The notes under the pieces: model-generated
The model's input: the letters and a program-made list of their open reading frames with translations, nothing else
Database searches by the model: none
What the model was told of the DNA's origin: nothing
Made by a program: the position numbers and the translations under genes
In this document: positions 8,316 to 16,591 of the stretch, in pieces
How the letters are laid out: each line of letters begins with the position of its first letter
How positions within the stretch are numbered: position 1 is the stretch's first letter
Assembly: GCA_964407165.1 (NCBI GenBank)
Contig: CAYOUJ010000027.1
Span: forward strand, 1 to 33,402
Reading direction: 5' to 3'
Source of the DNA: CAZPKH01 sp964407165
GTDB lineage: Bacteria > Bacteroidota > Bacteroidia > Bacteroidales > Muribaculaceae
Length of the DNA stretch: 33,402 nt

Positions 8316-9369
8316 ATGCCACAGCAACGGTTGGAATACATGGACTCGCTGCGAGGGTTCGCCATGCTCTCGGTGGTAATAGGGCATGTCCTATTGTTCT
8401 CATTTTCAGTAAGTGGGGGGGGGTAGTGGCCTGACTTCCAGCTTCTTACAGGGGTTGGCGCAGTTGCCGCTCTTCTTCTTGGTAAGCGGATTTTTCGGGG
8501 GACGCATCAAGGAGGGACTGGCGGCGCTCAAAGACCTTGCCGTCAAGTTCCGCCGGCTTATCATCCCGGCGCTAATCTTCCTGGGTCTATGGTGCTATAC
8601 CCGTGGCGACAACTTCATCACCTCCCTGTTCATGCAGTTCAAGAACGGGTTTTGGTTCACCTTCGCCCTGTTTGAGTTCATCTTGATTTACTACGTTGTG
8701 GAGACGTTGTTGCGACTGTGCCGTGTGCCTCAGGGGTATGGTACTGGGGTGCAGCTGCTGATAGGCGTGGCCATGCAATACGTCGGTATGTATTTCGTCC
8801 GGCATCTGGGGGTATACGGCGACGACTGGGCGACGCTGTGGTCGCTCCCTTTCAGCGGCTATTACTTCTACTTCGTCATGGGCGTGGCCGTCAGCCGCCA
8901 CGGCGCGCTGATAGAGAAGTGCCTGCGCTCGTGGGTGTTCGCCCTACTGGCCATGGCGGCCCTCGTCGGATTCCTATACACTTACGCTTTCGGTGGCATG
9001 CGCTATGTCGGCCCGTCGTGGGTAATGTATAACTTCCTGATACAGATGTTTGGCACGCTGGTGGTTTACCAGGCGTTCAAGATGACTCCGTGGCTCAGCG
9101 GCGACAATGCCTGGGCTCGCGGGCTGAAGCTTATCGGACGAAACACTCTGGGCATCTACTTCATCCATTACTTCGTGCTGCCGCGCAACTTGGATATCAT
9201 CGGAGAGTTCTTTCTGGAGCATGTCAACGGCACCATGCTCTATCTCTGCGGTTTCGGCGTTGCCGTGCTCACCATAGCCTGTACGATGCTGCTGATTTAC
9301 ATCCTCAAGAGCTTCGCACTGACCGACTGGCTGCTTCTCGGCGCCAAGCGCCTCCGCACCCAGGCCTGA
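8316..9369 (+). pseudogene. Membrane acyltransferase (acyltransferase 3 family), frameshifted at a G9 tract
   Basis: The natural start is ATG 8316 (MPQQRLEYMDSLRGFAML), a classic acyltransferase-3 N-terminus with the conserved Arg and a GH motif in VVIGHVL. This frame stops at TAG 8424 right after nine G (8415-8423). The remainder, in the next frame, continues from the G run to 9369 and encodes about ten hydrophobic helices (FFLVSGFFGG, FTFALFEFILIYY, GIYFIHYFVLP). With eight G the two parts join as one 350-residue protein of normal family length. It is either phase-off by slippage, a genuine pseudogene, or a sequencing error in the homopolymer. The expected role is O-acylation of an exported glycan or lipid. 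It ends 2 bp from the convergent gene at 9372. Confidence 0.88.
8415..8423 (+). repeat. G9 homopolymer tract
   Basis: Nine consecutive G lie at codons 34-36 of the acyltransferase. One fewer G restores the reading frame. Poly-G tracts of this length are typical sites of slipped-strand phase variation. Confidence 0.9.
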
Positions 9370-9371
9370 TG

Positions 9372-9887
9372 TTAGAAGCAGTAGCTGATGCCAGCGGTGA
9401 AGATGCCGGTGTGACGGTGGGAGGCGCCGTCGTAGCGGGCCTGTACGTTGATGTGGAGCGAGGGGGTGACGCGGTAGTTGAACCCTAGGCCGATGTTGAT
9501 GCCGAAGCGGTTGGCGCGGTCGGTGGCGTCGTCTTCGAGGTGTGCATCGCCGTGGTGGAACGCCCAGGAGGTGTACGACAGGCCGACGATGGGAAATCCC
9601 TCAAACTTGGGGTTGCCGAGGGTGAAGGGGAAGTGTGTGTCGATGTTGAACAAGAAGGCGTCGTATCCCTGGTGGCGGAACACATAGTCGACGTTGGGGG
9701 CGAGTGCGAAGTGGCTTGAGAAGCGGTATTTGAAGAATATGCCGGCGGAGGGGGAGGAGTTATAGGTGACGAACCCGGCCTTAACGCCGAAGGTCTTCTC
9801 GCCGCGCTGTGCGGCGGCGTCAGGGGCGGCACTGCACAGTGCGGCCACGATGGCTATGATAGCGAGGAGTCGCTTAGTGATGATCAT
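9372..9887 (-). CDS. Small outer-membrane beta-barrel protein
   Basis: I take the start at 9887 (MIITKRLLAIIAIVAAL). The ORF opens further upstream without a signal. A signal peptide ends near AAAQ at about 27. The mature part (about 144 residues) alternates hydrophobic and polar residues in strands (FGVKAGFVTY, GIFFKYRF, FALAPNVDYVF, GLGFNYRV) and ends in a strand finishing with Tyr-Cys-Phe, as expected of an outer-membrane barrel recognised by BAM. An eight-stranded OmpX-like porin family barrel is most likely. It is convergent with the acyltransferase gene with 2 bp between the stops and no terminator visible. Confidence 0.85.
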   Translation of the reverse strand: MIITKRLLAIIAIVAALCSAAPDAAAQRGEKTFGVKAGFVTYNSSPSAGIFFKYRFSSHFALAPNVDYVFRHQGYDAFLFNIDTHFPFTLGNPKFEGFPIVGLSYTSWAFHHGDAHLEDDATDRANRFGINIGLGFNYRVTPSLHINVQARYDGASHRHTGIFTAGISYCF

Positions 9888-10031
9888 GGGTAAATAGTTG
9901 AGACGTTTTACTATATAACTCACTAATGGGGCAAAATGTTGCGCGGAGAGGGCAATAAAAACAAAAATCGCTGCTATCCGGTAAGGGATAGAGCGATTTA
10001 TTTAGCTTCGAGAGTTGATGTTCTCAGATGC

Positions 10032-10363
10032 TTACTCAGCGGCGGGAGCCTCGGCGGGAGCNNNNNNNNNNNNNNNNNNNNNNNNNNNNNNNNNNNNNNN
10101 NNNNNNNNNNNNNNNNNNNNNNNNNNNNNNNNNNNNNNNNNNNNNNNNNNNNNNNNNNNNNCGGCGGGAGCCTCGGCGGGAGCAGCTGCGCTGTCAGCGG
10201 GAGCAGCAGCGCTGTCGGCGGGAGCGACTACAGAGTCAGCGGGAGCTACGGCCTCTACAGAGTCAACCTTAGCGGAGTCGGCAGCCTCAGCCTTTTCGCT
10301 GGAACCGCAGGAGAAGAGGGATGCGCTGAAAGCAACAGCGAGAACTAAAACTAACTTTTTCAT
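10032..10363 (-). CDS. Ala/Pro-rich repeat lipoprotein, interrupted by an assembly gap
   Basis: It starts at ATG 10363 (MKKLVLVLAVAF) with a lipobox SLFSC (Cys about 19). The mature part is a low-complexity string of APADSAAAPADS units changing to APAEAPA units, cut by 100 N. Beyond the gap the frame of the repeats is GCTCCCGCCGAG and ends at TAA 10034-10032 (...APAAE). A longer frame running to 9998 is an artefact of the arbitrary N length, so the true number of repeats is unknown. Such short lipoproteins with extended Pro/Ala stalks are usually surface or periplasmic spacers. A full -33/-7 promoter lies upstream. Confidence 0.8.
10062..10161. other. Assembly gap of exactly 100 N
   Basis: One hundred N are bounded on both sides by the same ggcgggagcctcggcggg repeat, which indicates that the gap arose from a collapsed tandem repeat. 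The size is nominal. Confidence 0.98.
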
Positions 10364-10416
10364 TTTCTTCAAAGATTAAAATAATAAAACAATTTTGTTT
10401 AGCTTCAAAAACGCCA

Positions 10417-10447
10417 CAAAGGTAACACTATTTTGGCAGATACCAAA
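10417..10447 (-). promoter_or_regulatory. Promoter of the Ala/Pro repeat lipoprotein
   Basis: On the minus strand TTTG (10447-10444), 19 bp, then TACCTTTG (10424-10417), a full match to the Bacteroidota -33/-7 consensus. The start codon lies 53 bp downstream. Confidence 0.75.
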
Positions 10448-10550
10448 TAATTTTTATAATTTTTTTTTGATAAAATTTGAAAAGTCTGAAAAAAACCTAA
10501 AAAATGTGGCGGTTAGCCCAAAATTTTAACAATTCGTGGCATTTCACCCA

Positions 10551-11441
10551 TTATTTTAGCTCATCGACATCGGCTGCCGGCAATCCTGTGGCCGCGGCAA
10601 CTTGCTCCACGCACATGCCCATGGCAAGCATCCGGCGGGCGATAGTCAGAGTGGCTTCGGCTTTGCCCTCGGCCAGTCCCTCGGCCAATCCTTCGGCTTT
10701 GCCTTTGGCACGCCCCTCGTCATATTTGCCGCGGATGAGCGTCTTTTGGTAACTGACTGCGTCCCAGTATTTTTCGTATGTGGCGCGCTCGGTGCCGGTA
10801 AGGGACATCTCCTTGAGGCACTGCACAGCGGCGTTGGTGTCGGGGTTGTCGAGCAAAGCCTGCGGCACCTCTACGTCAGCCTTTTTACCTTCGACCATAG
10901 TGAGGAACGAGAGCCACAGCTCTGCCAGCTTATTGTGGGCGCGGTTGGTGCTTTGAAATTTCTTGAGTTCGACGAACACGAACTTCATGCCGCCTATGGT
11001 CAGCTCATTGTGCCGGTCGTGGCGGATGGTGTAGACGTGGGAATATTCGTCGAGGTATTGGCGCGTGTCGGGTATGTCGTCGTTGAGCAGGCACAGGGCA
11101 TAGACGGGCTGCAAGTCGCTGTACATGTTGCCTTTCTGTGCCTGTCCGGCGTAAGCCTTTGAGACGTTGAGCAAGGTGCGGGCAAAGAAAGCCTGCGTCC
11201 AATACATCTGCATCTCGACGATAAATCGGCGTCCTTTCATGTCTGTGCACCTTACGTCCACCACCGAGTTCTTCAGCTCGGGGCGGTCGGGGAGCATGTC
11301 GGGATCCTCATACTCGATGCTCACCACCTTCTCGTCGTCGGCGAGGGGGAGGAGGGCGTTGAGCAGGCTGATGCACAGATTTTTATGTTGGCCGAAAATT
11401 TTGCGGAAGATAATGTCGGCGCGGGGGTCGTAGAGTATCAT
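10551..11441 (-). CDS. Rpn family PD-(D/E)XK nuclease / putative transposase
   Basis: I take the start at 11441 (MILYDPRADIIFRKIFG). The upstream 28 codons cover the promoter. This N-terminus, then LLNALLPLADDEKVVSIEYEDP and the nuclease core VVDVRCTDMKGRRFIVEMQ (Asp ... Glu-x-Gln) at about 60-80, is the Rpn/PDDEXK_2 family, known in Bacteroidota as recombination-promoting nuclease or putative transposase. After about residue 240 there are tandem Gly-Lys-Ala-Glu-Gly / Leu-Ala-Glu-Gly units (near 10635-10725), a typical coiled tail of this family with variable repeat number, then a short helical end. Length 296. No terminal inverted repeats are seen around it. It has its own promoter (11469-11500) and appears intact. 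Confidence 0.9.
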   Translation of the reverse strand: MILYDPRADIIFRKIFGQHKNLCISLLNALLPLADDEKVVSIEYEDPDMLPDRPELKNSVVDVRCTDMKGRRFIVEMQMYWTQAFFARTLLNVSKAYAGQAQKGNMYSDLQPVYALCLLNDDIPDTRQYLDEYSHVYTIRHDRHNELTIGGMKFVFVELKKFQSTNRAHNKLAELWLSFLTMVEGKKADVEVPQALLDNPDTNAAVQCLKEMSLTGTERATYEKYWDAVSYQKTLIRGKYDEGRAKGKAEGLAEGLAEGKAEATLTIARRMLAMGMCVEQVAAATGLPAADVDELK

Positions 11442-11468
11442 CTTGGAGAGGGCTATGGTTTGCGACTG

Positions 11469-11500
11469 CAAATATAACAAATTTGCGGCCCAAATGCAAA
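11469..11500 (-). promoter_or_regulatory. Promoter of the Rpn gene
   Basis: On the minus strand TTTG (11500-11497), 20 bp, TATATTTG (11476-11469). The start codon at 11441 is 27 bp from the -7 element. Confidence 0.7.
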
Positions 11501-11539
11501 TAATTCCGCGCCGCGCTTTACACATTATTATATATAGGG

Positions 11540-11579
11540 AGGTCTTTAACCGGTTAATCGGTTAACCGGTTAAAGACCT
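11540..11579. terminator. Perfect 18-bp hairpin made of ttaaccgg words
   Basis: The 18-bp arms (11540-11557 and 11562-11579, aggtctttaaccggttaa) are exactly complementary around a tcgg loop. It lies downstream of the minus-strand lipoprotein gene (11607). No run of T follows in the minus direction, so termination is probable but not certain. Confidence 0.55.
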
Positions 11580-11606
11580 TGGGGGTGTCACTGTGTGTGG
11601 GGTGGG

Positions 11607-12314
11607 TCAGCGCACGAGCAGGTGCAGGGCGGTGGCGTCGACGAGCGTGCGCGGGGTGGCTTCGGTTATGCCGTCGGTGGTGAACGGCTCGCCTACCTTG
11701 GGTATGGAGGGCAGCGGCATGGCGCCCTCCTTGGTCTTCTCGCCGCCGGCGAGATCCCAGCACCATTCGACGTAGGCGCGGCCGGAGCCCAAGGAAACGA
11801 GCGGGGTAAGCGTGGCCTCAAACTTGACGTTGGCGCCGTCTTTCTCGGGGGTGACTTTGAGCACCTTGACAGTGGCCGCTGCATACTGAGCCGGGTCGAA
11901 GACCACGGGGACGTCCATGCCCGCGAGCTTCTGCGCCTCCTGCTCCTTCAGGGGCATGTAATGTTCACGGATAGCCTCTTCGGCAGCCTTCTCTGCGGCC
12001 TCGTAGACTTCGGCCTCCTCGACGGCTTTCTTGAACGAGTCCTCATCCTTGGCCTTGTCCTGCAGCTCGCTGCGAAGGGCCTTGTACCAGGCGTGGACGG
12101 AGTCGGCGGCCACCTTCTGCTGCATGCAGATGGCGGGTAGCCGGCCCAGCACGGCGCAGTCTTGCACGGGGCACGCCTGCTCGGCAAGGGCGATGGCCGA
12201 CTTGGCGGCGCTCTGGCCATCCTTGAGGTCGGGGGCGGAGCCACCGGCGCCGCCGCATGATGTCATCGTCACGGCGGTGATGATGACCATCGCTAATGTC
12301 AGTAATTTTTTCAT
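11607..12314 (-). CDS. Lipoprotein of unknown function
   Basis: The 235-residue product has the lipobox VTMTSC (Cys20) followed by GGAGG, so it is an SPII lipoprotein. Residues about 30-60 hold four Cys/Met (CPVQDC, ICMQQK), then a Lys/Glu-rich helical stretch (about 75-130, DKAKDEDSFKKAVEEAEVYEAAEKAAEE) likely a coiled coil, then a beta-rich domain (VKVLKVTPEKDGANVKFEATL) to the end. I do not recognise the family. The gene stands alone: an IS5-type MITE and a hairpin lie upstream, and a perfect hairpin lies downstream. Confidence 0.82.
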   Translation of the reverse strand: MKKLLTLAMVIITAVTMTSCGGAGGSAPDLKDGQSAAKSAIALAEQACPVQDCAVLGRLPAICMQQKVAADSVHAWYKALRSELQDKAKDEDSFKKAVEEAEVYEAAEKAAEEAIREHYMPLKEQEAQKLAGMDVPVVFDPAQYAAATVKVLKVTPEKDGANVKFEATLTPLVSLGSGRAYVEWCWDLAGGEKTKEGAMPLPSIPKVGEPFTTDGITEATPRTLVDATALHLLVR

Positions 12315-12399
12315 GGGTCAGTAATGTGGTTAAAGGGTTAGTGACGACCCAAAGATAGTGATTATTAGCAACAAAACCAAATAATGCGTAAGGAATTTA

Positions 12400-12583
12400 A
12401 GAGCCTGTTTGATAAAAATTGTTATTTTTTTGTAGGCTGATTTTGAGCCAGTTTAGATTTTTGAGAAAGGAGTTTAGCGGGCTAAATGACTGACGAAAAA
12501 AGCCAAAATGGCCAAAATAAGCCACAAAAAAGACCAAAGTGAGAATTAAACTTATTTTTAACGATTTTTATTAAACAGGCTCT
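12400..12583. mobile_element. MITE-like element with IS5-type ends
   Basis: The ends agagcctgtttgataaaaat (12400-12419) and its complement (12564-12583) match with one mismatch over 20 bp. GAGCCTGTT ends and the flanking TAA on both sides fit the IS5 family (IS1031-like group), which duplicates 3 bp of TNA form. The 184-bp element holds no transposase frame and is AT-rich inside. It has split an aaggaattt-type word-repeat spacer: the words lie on both sides (12390-12399 and 12584-12672). The family assignment is from memory of the end sequence and was not searched. Confidence 0.75.
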
Positions 12584-12646
12584 AAGGAGATTAGGGAAAT
12601 TAACGAGCGCCGGCCACAGCCTGTCGTTAATTTCCCTGATCTCCTT
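12584..12646. terminator. Hairpin of aaggagatt words downstream of the 12672 gene
   Basis: A 23-bp arm (12584-12606) pairs with 12624-12646 with a single mismatch around a 17-nt loop. It directly follows the MITE and lies 26 bp past the stop of the minus-strand gene at 12672. Transcription termination is likely, but no clear T-tract is seen in the minus direction. Confidence 0.5.
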
Positions 12647-12671
12647 AATTTCCTTAAACTCCTTAATCTCC

Positions 12672-13622
12672 TTATTGGAAGCCAGGGCCCCAGGGGAAAT
12701 CCTTCTCCTCTACCTCCCCCTTCTGCAACCCTAAAATAGCTTTGAGCCAGCGCACGATGAGCTTGGCGCCCTCCTCGGTGAACTCGAAGGTGTTGATGGT
12801 TTGGAAACTGCGATATATAATGTGCTTGTATCGGAAGTCGGATTTGAGAATGGTCTCGTTGTCGCTCCAGAAATCTTGCCAACTCTCCACAGTGTCGTAT
12901 GCCCCAAGCACGCTGGGGCCAATGGTGGATTCCCTGATGTCACCGTCAGCGTCAAGCATGGCCCATATCTGTTCGTACTCCTCCTTGGTGAACTCTGAGG
13001 CCATCCTTTGCATGAACGTGTCACACCGGATCATGTCCCAGCGGTTATCAAACACAAACACATTGAAAGGATAATGAAACCAGGGGTGGAATAGGCGTTG
13101 ATCGTAGCCGTCGTAACCTAGGTATTTTTCGTAGTCGACGGCGTCCCACCACCGCCCGATGAAGTAAGGGTTGGTGAGGTCGAGCAGGTGTACGCGCCCG
13201 GCCAGGTAGTCGGCGCCTGCATCGTCGTAGCCAACCACAATCTGCTTGAATCCGGTCTTGATGGCGTAATTGGACGATGCTATCAACCAATGGGCACGGT
13301 GCCATCCACGGTGCCAGGAGAGGTAAGGGTGAGCGGCGGCAACGTGTTCGGTCCACTTGATGTCAGAGGCGCACACTGTGCGGCGCTTGCTGCCTAAGTT
13401 ATTGTTGCCGTCGTATTCATATTCATTGGTGACGCGAAAAGCGAGCATGGCAATAGTAGGTACTGTCTGCTCGCATAGCCACATCACCTCCACGAGGTGC
13501 AGCTTGTGGGCATACATCAGCGCGAACTTCGGGCAGCTGATGCAGTCCCACCGGTCATCGATGACCATCGCCTCGCGAGTGTTCTCGTCAATAGTCCATC
13601 CGTATTCTGTAAGAGTTTCCAT
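12672..13622 (-). CDS. Protein of unknown function, aromatic-rich
   Basis: I take the start at 13622 (METLTEYGWTIDEN). 16 further residues upstream have no signal. The 316-residue protein has no signal peptide or membrane helix and is unusually rich in Trp, Tyr and His (YLSWHRGWHRAHWLI, YFIGRWWDAVDYEKYLGYDGY). Cys residues near CISCPKF could hint at metal binding, but there is no clear motif. I do not recognise the family. A single gene of this kind, by the look of its lower G+C and with a MITE beside it, could be acquired, for example a toxin-system accessory or phage-related protein, but nothing here proves it. Confidence 0.75.
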   Translation of the reverse strand: METLTEYGWTIDENTREAMVIDDRWDCISCPKFALMYAHKLHLVEVMWLCEQTVPTIAMLAFRVTNEYEYDGNNNLGSKRRTVCASDIKWTEHVAAAHPYLSWHRGWHRAHWLIASSNYAIKTGFKQIVVGYDDAGADYLAGRVHLLDLTNPYFIGRWWDAVDYEKYLGYDGYDQRLFHPWFHYPFNVFVFDNRWDMIRCDTFMQRMASEFTKEEYEQIWAMLDADGDIRESTIGPSVLGAYDTVESWQDFWSDNETILKSDFRYKHIIYRSFQTINTFEFTEEGAKLIVRWLKAILGLQKGEVEEKDFPWGPGFQ

Positions 13623-13680
13623 GTCAGATGATTGTTTCCGGCAATGATAATTAAAATTTTGGAGGGGCAACCGGCCTTTT

Positions 13681-13722
13681 TAATAAAAAAGGCATTGCAG
13701 ATATTCACATACGTGCAATGCC
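13681..13722 (-). terminator. Terminator of the mltD operon
   Basis: On the minus strand ggcattgca (13722-13714) pairs with tgcaatgcc (13699-13691) and is followed by a T-run, complementary to aaaaaa at 13685-13690. It lies 29 bp past the stop of the mltD-like gene. Confidence 0.85.
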
Positions 13723-13750
13723 ACTACAGATGTATGGAATAAATTAGTTG

Positions 13751-15700
13751 TTATTTCTTTTTCTTGGTGGATTTCTTGGTGGTCGTGGACTTCTTTGAGG
13801 AGGAGCTGCTGCTCTTCTTTGAAGAGGTGCTGCTCTTGGAAGTGCTCTTTGATGAGGACTTCTGGGGGACTTTGAGCTGCTGGCCCTCGCGGATCATGTC
13901 GCCCTTGAGGCCGTTGGCTTTCTTGAGCTCGTCGACGGAGCAGCCGTTTGCGCGGGCAATCTTCTCCAGGCTGTCACCCTTTTTGGCGGTGACGGTCTTG
14001 GGCTTGGCGGGAGTAGTGCTCTTTTTGGAGCTGCTCTTGGAGGAACTCTTCTTTGACGAGCCGGAGGTGGAGGCGGTGGTGCCGGAGCCGGAGCCTTCGT
14101 TGGCCTTGCGGCGCTGCTTCTGCGAGGTGGTTTCGGAGGCGGAGGCCGATGTGCTGCTCCTGCCGCCGGTGCTGCCGGAGGTGCTACTCTTGGCCGGGGC
14201 GGGGACGGTGGAGGCCGAGCCGCTCTTGGCAGTCTCCTTCTTGGCGGGCTCGGGGACGCTGGCAGGAGCGGTGTCCTTCTTGCGCGGAGGCTGGGGAACG
14301 TCGCTCTTGGTGGTGGCAGTGGCCACCTCGGTGCCGGTGGAGGCGAAGGAGCGGTCGTACGTCTCGATGACCAGCTGGTCGCCCTCTTGCACCTTGGCGC
14401 GGCGCAGGTTGTTCCAACGCTTGATGTCGGTGGCGCTGACGTTGTATTTCTTGGCGATGTCGCGGAGGTTCTCGCCGTGTGCCACGGTGTGGGTGATGCG
14501 TATGGGCTTGTCGAGGTCGACGGCGGCGAGGTCGGTGTTGCCTTCGGCATTGGTGCTCTGCTGCGAGGGGTCGACCTCCACGGAGGGCTCCTCGGCTGAA
14601 CTCTTCTGGCCTGGCTCGACGTATGTGCGCTGTGCGTAGGTGTCGCGCTCATAGTCGAGTATCTCTTGCTCGCTCATCACGTAGCTGAGTATCTGGGCGG
14701 AGGGGAGTGTGAGCACGTAGGGGTGGTTGTTGCCGGGGATGATGTCTTTGCGGAACTGCGGGTTGAGCATGCGTATCTCCTCGACGGGTATGTTGAGCAC
14801 GGCGGATATCTGGTTGAAGTTGACGCGGTTGGCCACCTGGACGGTGTCGGTCACGAGCGGCTGCTTGACCACGCGGGGCTGGATGCCATGCTGGCCGTAG
14901 TAGTTCATCACATAGTTTGCGGCGATGAATGCGGGGAGGTAACCGCGGGTCTCGGAGGGAAGGTAGAAGTAAATCTCCCAGAAGTCCTTCTTCTCGCCGG
15001 CCTTGGCGCCCGCGCGCTTGATGGCCTTGTTGACGTTGCCGGGACCGCAGTTATAGGCCGCGATGGCGAGGCTCCAGTCGCCGTAGATGTCGTAGAGCTG
15101 CTTGAGGTATTTGGCTGCATATCGCGAGGATACGCGGGGGTCGCGGCGCTGGTCGACCAGTGTGTTGACCTCCATGCCCAGGCCCTTGGCCGTTCCGGGC
15201 ATGAACTGCCAGAGGCCCGTGGCGCCGGCGCGGCTGACGGCGTTGGGGTTGATGGCGCTCTCGATGACGGGGAGGTATTGCAGCTCCAGCGGGAGGCCCT
15301 CCTTCTCGAGCTCTTCTATGAAAATGGGCCCGTAGTAGCTGTGGAGGGCGAGCATATCGCTGACGAGCTTGGCGCGCTTGCCTATGTAAAGCTCTATGAA
15401 TTTGCGCACAACGTCGTTGTATGGCATCTCGATTTCGGTGGGGAGCTGGCTCAGGCGCTGCTGGTATAGCTCGGGAGTGCCGAGTGTGGGCTGGCCCGTG
15501 GTGGCGGCGTCGGCCGAGAAGTTTTGCAGGTAGAAGTTAGCCTCGAGCTCGATGGCCTTGGTCTCGAAGCTTTCGGGAGCCACTACGTTCTCGTCGACTA
15601 TCGAGTGCTTGACGTCAAGTATCGACGGGCCTGCCCAGGCGTAAGCCGGAGCTGTGCAGGCCAGGACGATGAGGCAGTGTTTGATAAGTTTTTTCATCAC
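13751..15700 (-). CDS. mltD: Membrane-bound lytic murein transglycosylase D-like, with two LysM domains
   Basis: This 649-residue cell-wall hydrolase should cleave peptidoglycan between MurNAc and GlcNAc to leave an anhydro end. A signal peptide (about 1-23, ending AYAWAG) is followed by the SLT/GH23 domain at about 135-250 with the catalytic Glu147 in PVIESAINP, ATGLWQFMPGTAKG and the AYNCGPGN motif. LysM domains lie at about 401-445 and 565-610. Between and after them are Ser/Lys/Pro/Ala-rich linkers, and the last 40 residues are a repetitive Ser-Lys tail ending in KKKK. The gene is last in parA-parB-DUF5683-mltD and is followed by a terminator. The start at 15700 has two adjacent Met codons. 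Confidence 0.92.
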   Translation of the reverse strand: MMKKLIKHCLIVLACTAPAYAWAGPSILDVKHSIVDENVVAPESFETKAIELEANFYLQNFSADAATTGQPTLGTPELYQQRLSQLPTEIEMPYNDVVRKFIELYIGKRAKLVSDMLALHSYYGPIFIEELEKEGLPLELQYLPVIESAINPNAVSRAGATGLWQFMPGTAKGLGMEVNTLVDQRRDPRVSSRYAAKYLKQLYDIYGDWSLAIAAYNCGPGNVNKAIKRAGAKAGEKKDFWEIYFYLPSETRGYLPAFIAANYVMNYYGQHGIQPRVVKQPLVTDTVQVANRVNFNQISAVLNIPVEEIRMLNPQFRKDIIPGNNHPYVLTLPSAQILSYVMSEQEILDYERDTYAQRTYVEPGQKSSAEEPSVEVDPSQQSTNAEGNTDLAAVDLDKPIRITHTVAHGENLRDIAKKYNVSATDIKRWNNLRRAKVQEGDQLVIETYDRSFASTGTEVATATTKSDVPQPPRKKDTAPASVPEPAKKETAKSGSASTVPAPAKSSTSGSTGGRSSTSASASETTSQKQRRKANEGSGSGTTASTSGSSKKSSSKSSSKKSTTPAKPKTVTAKKGDSLEKIARANGCSVDELKKANGLKGDMIREGQQLKVPQKSSSKSTSKSSTSSKKSSSSSSKKSTTTKKSTKKKK

Positions 15701-15752
15701 TTTTTACGTTTTTCGTATCGGTGTGTATGTGTTAGAGAGAGGGCGGGAAATC

Positions 15753-16529
15753 TCAGAAATTCAGCGCCCATTGAATCCCTACGCCGGGGAGCCGGTTTCG
15801 GGAGTCGGGGATGATGGCGGGTGCCACCTGCATCGACAGGTCCGCAGAGATGTCGAAGTGTGTCATGGTGGCGTCGACGTAAGCGTCGACCATGGCGAGT
15901 ATGTAGACGCCGACCATGCAGATGATGCACAAGTCGCGGTTGCGCCGGTAGAAGTTCTTGCGCGACTTGAAGGTGCTTTGCAGCCAGGTCTGGCTCAGGT
16001 CCTCCTCCTTGGTGGTGGAGGGGAAGAAGTCCATGTAGCTGCGCGTCGAGGGGTCGTTGTCCATCAGGTCAGCGTAGGCGCGGGTATAGTCGCGCAGCAT
16101 GCTGTTGTTCCACGACGTGGCATAGCCGAGGCCGACGTATGCGCCCACGACGATGGGGAGCTTCCAGTAGCGGCGGTTGTATAGCTGGCCGAGTCCGGGG
16201 CACAGGGCCGAGAGCCAAACCGCTCGCTGCGGGTCGGGGTTGAATACCTTGACGTTGACGGTCTCGACGGGCTGCACGAGCACCGTGTCGCCCATCAGCG
16301 TAAGGTCGGAGCCCACGACCACGGCATCGTCAGGGACGGGGGCGCCGGTAGGGATGGTGTCGGGGAGGGTCACGGGACGGTCGGGCGACACCACGGGGCG
16401 GGAGGGCTTGCGGGGGTTATCCGAAAAAATGTTAAAAGGGCACATCAGCGCGATGACAAGCACGCCGACGAGCACACGGTAGCGGCCTCGAGCGGCTGCC
16501 GACACTTTCTCTATGAGTGATAACTTCAT
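15753..16529 (-). CDS. DUF5683-type membrane protein
   Basis: I take the start at ATG 16529 (MKLSLIEKVSAA). A GTG at 16577 also opens the frame. The 258-residue protein has an N-terminal hydrophobic segment (VLVGVLVIALMCPFNIF, about 20-38) that may be a signal anchor, a Pro-rich linker, then the DUF5683 region with AVWLSALCPGLGQLYNRRYWKLPIVVGAYVG (about 100-135), a long helical section, a membrane segment (LCIICMVGVYILAMVDAYVDA) and a C-terminal strand region. Its role is unknown. The constant position between parB and a lytic transglycosylase in Bacteroidales suggests an envelope function linked to growth. Confidence 0.88.
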   Translation of the reverse strand: MKLSLIEKVSAAARGRYRVLVGVLVIALMCPFNIFSDNPRKPSRPVVSPDRPVTLPDTIPTGAPVPDDAVVVGSDLTLMGDTVLVQPVETVNVKVFNPDPQRAVWLSALCPGLGQLYNRRYWKLPIVVGAYVGLGYATSWNNSMLRDYTRAYADLMDNDPSTRSYMDFFPSTTKEEDLSQTWLQSTFKSRKNFYRRNRDLCIICMVGVYILAMVDAYVDATMTHFDISADLSMQVAPAIIPDSRNRLPGVGIQWALNF

Positions 16530-16591
16530 TGCGTCAGTTGGCTGACTTGCAGGCGTTTGAGGTGATTTTGGCACCACGGCGCCGGCGCGGG

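Noticed and set aside
9998..10034. Extended C-terminus of the repeat lipoprotein (LPPRLPPLSKHL)
   Set aside because: This frame exists only because 100 N were inserted. The repeat-consistent frame stops at 10032.
10551..11525. Rpn gene as part of a complete insertion sequence
   Set aside because: No terminal inverted repeats or target duplication were found around it, and it has its own ordinary promoter.
13764..14639. Leu/Glu-rich frame antisense to mltD
   Set aside because: It mirrors the repetitive Ser/Lys tail and linkers of the lytic transglycosylase.
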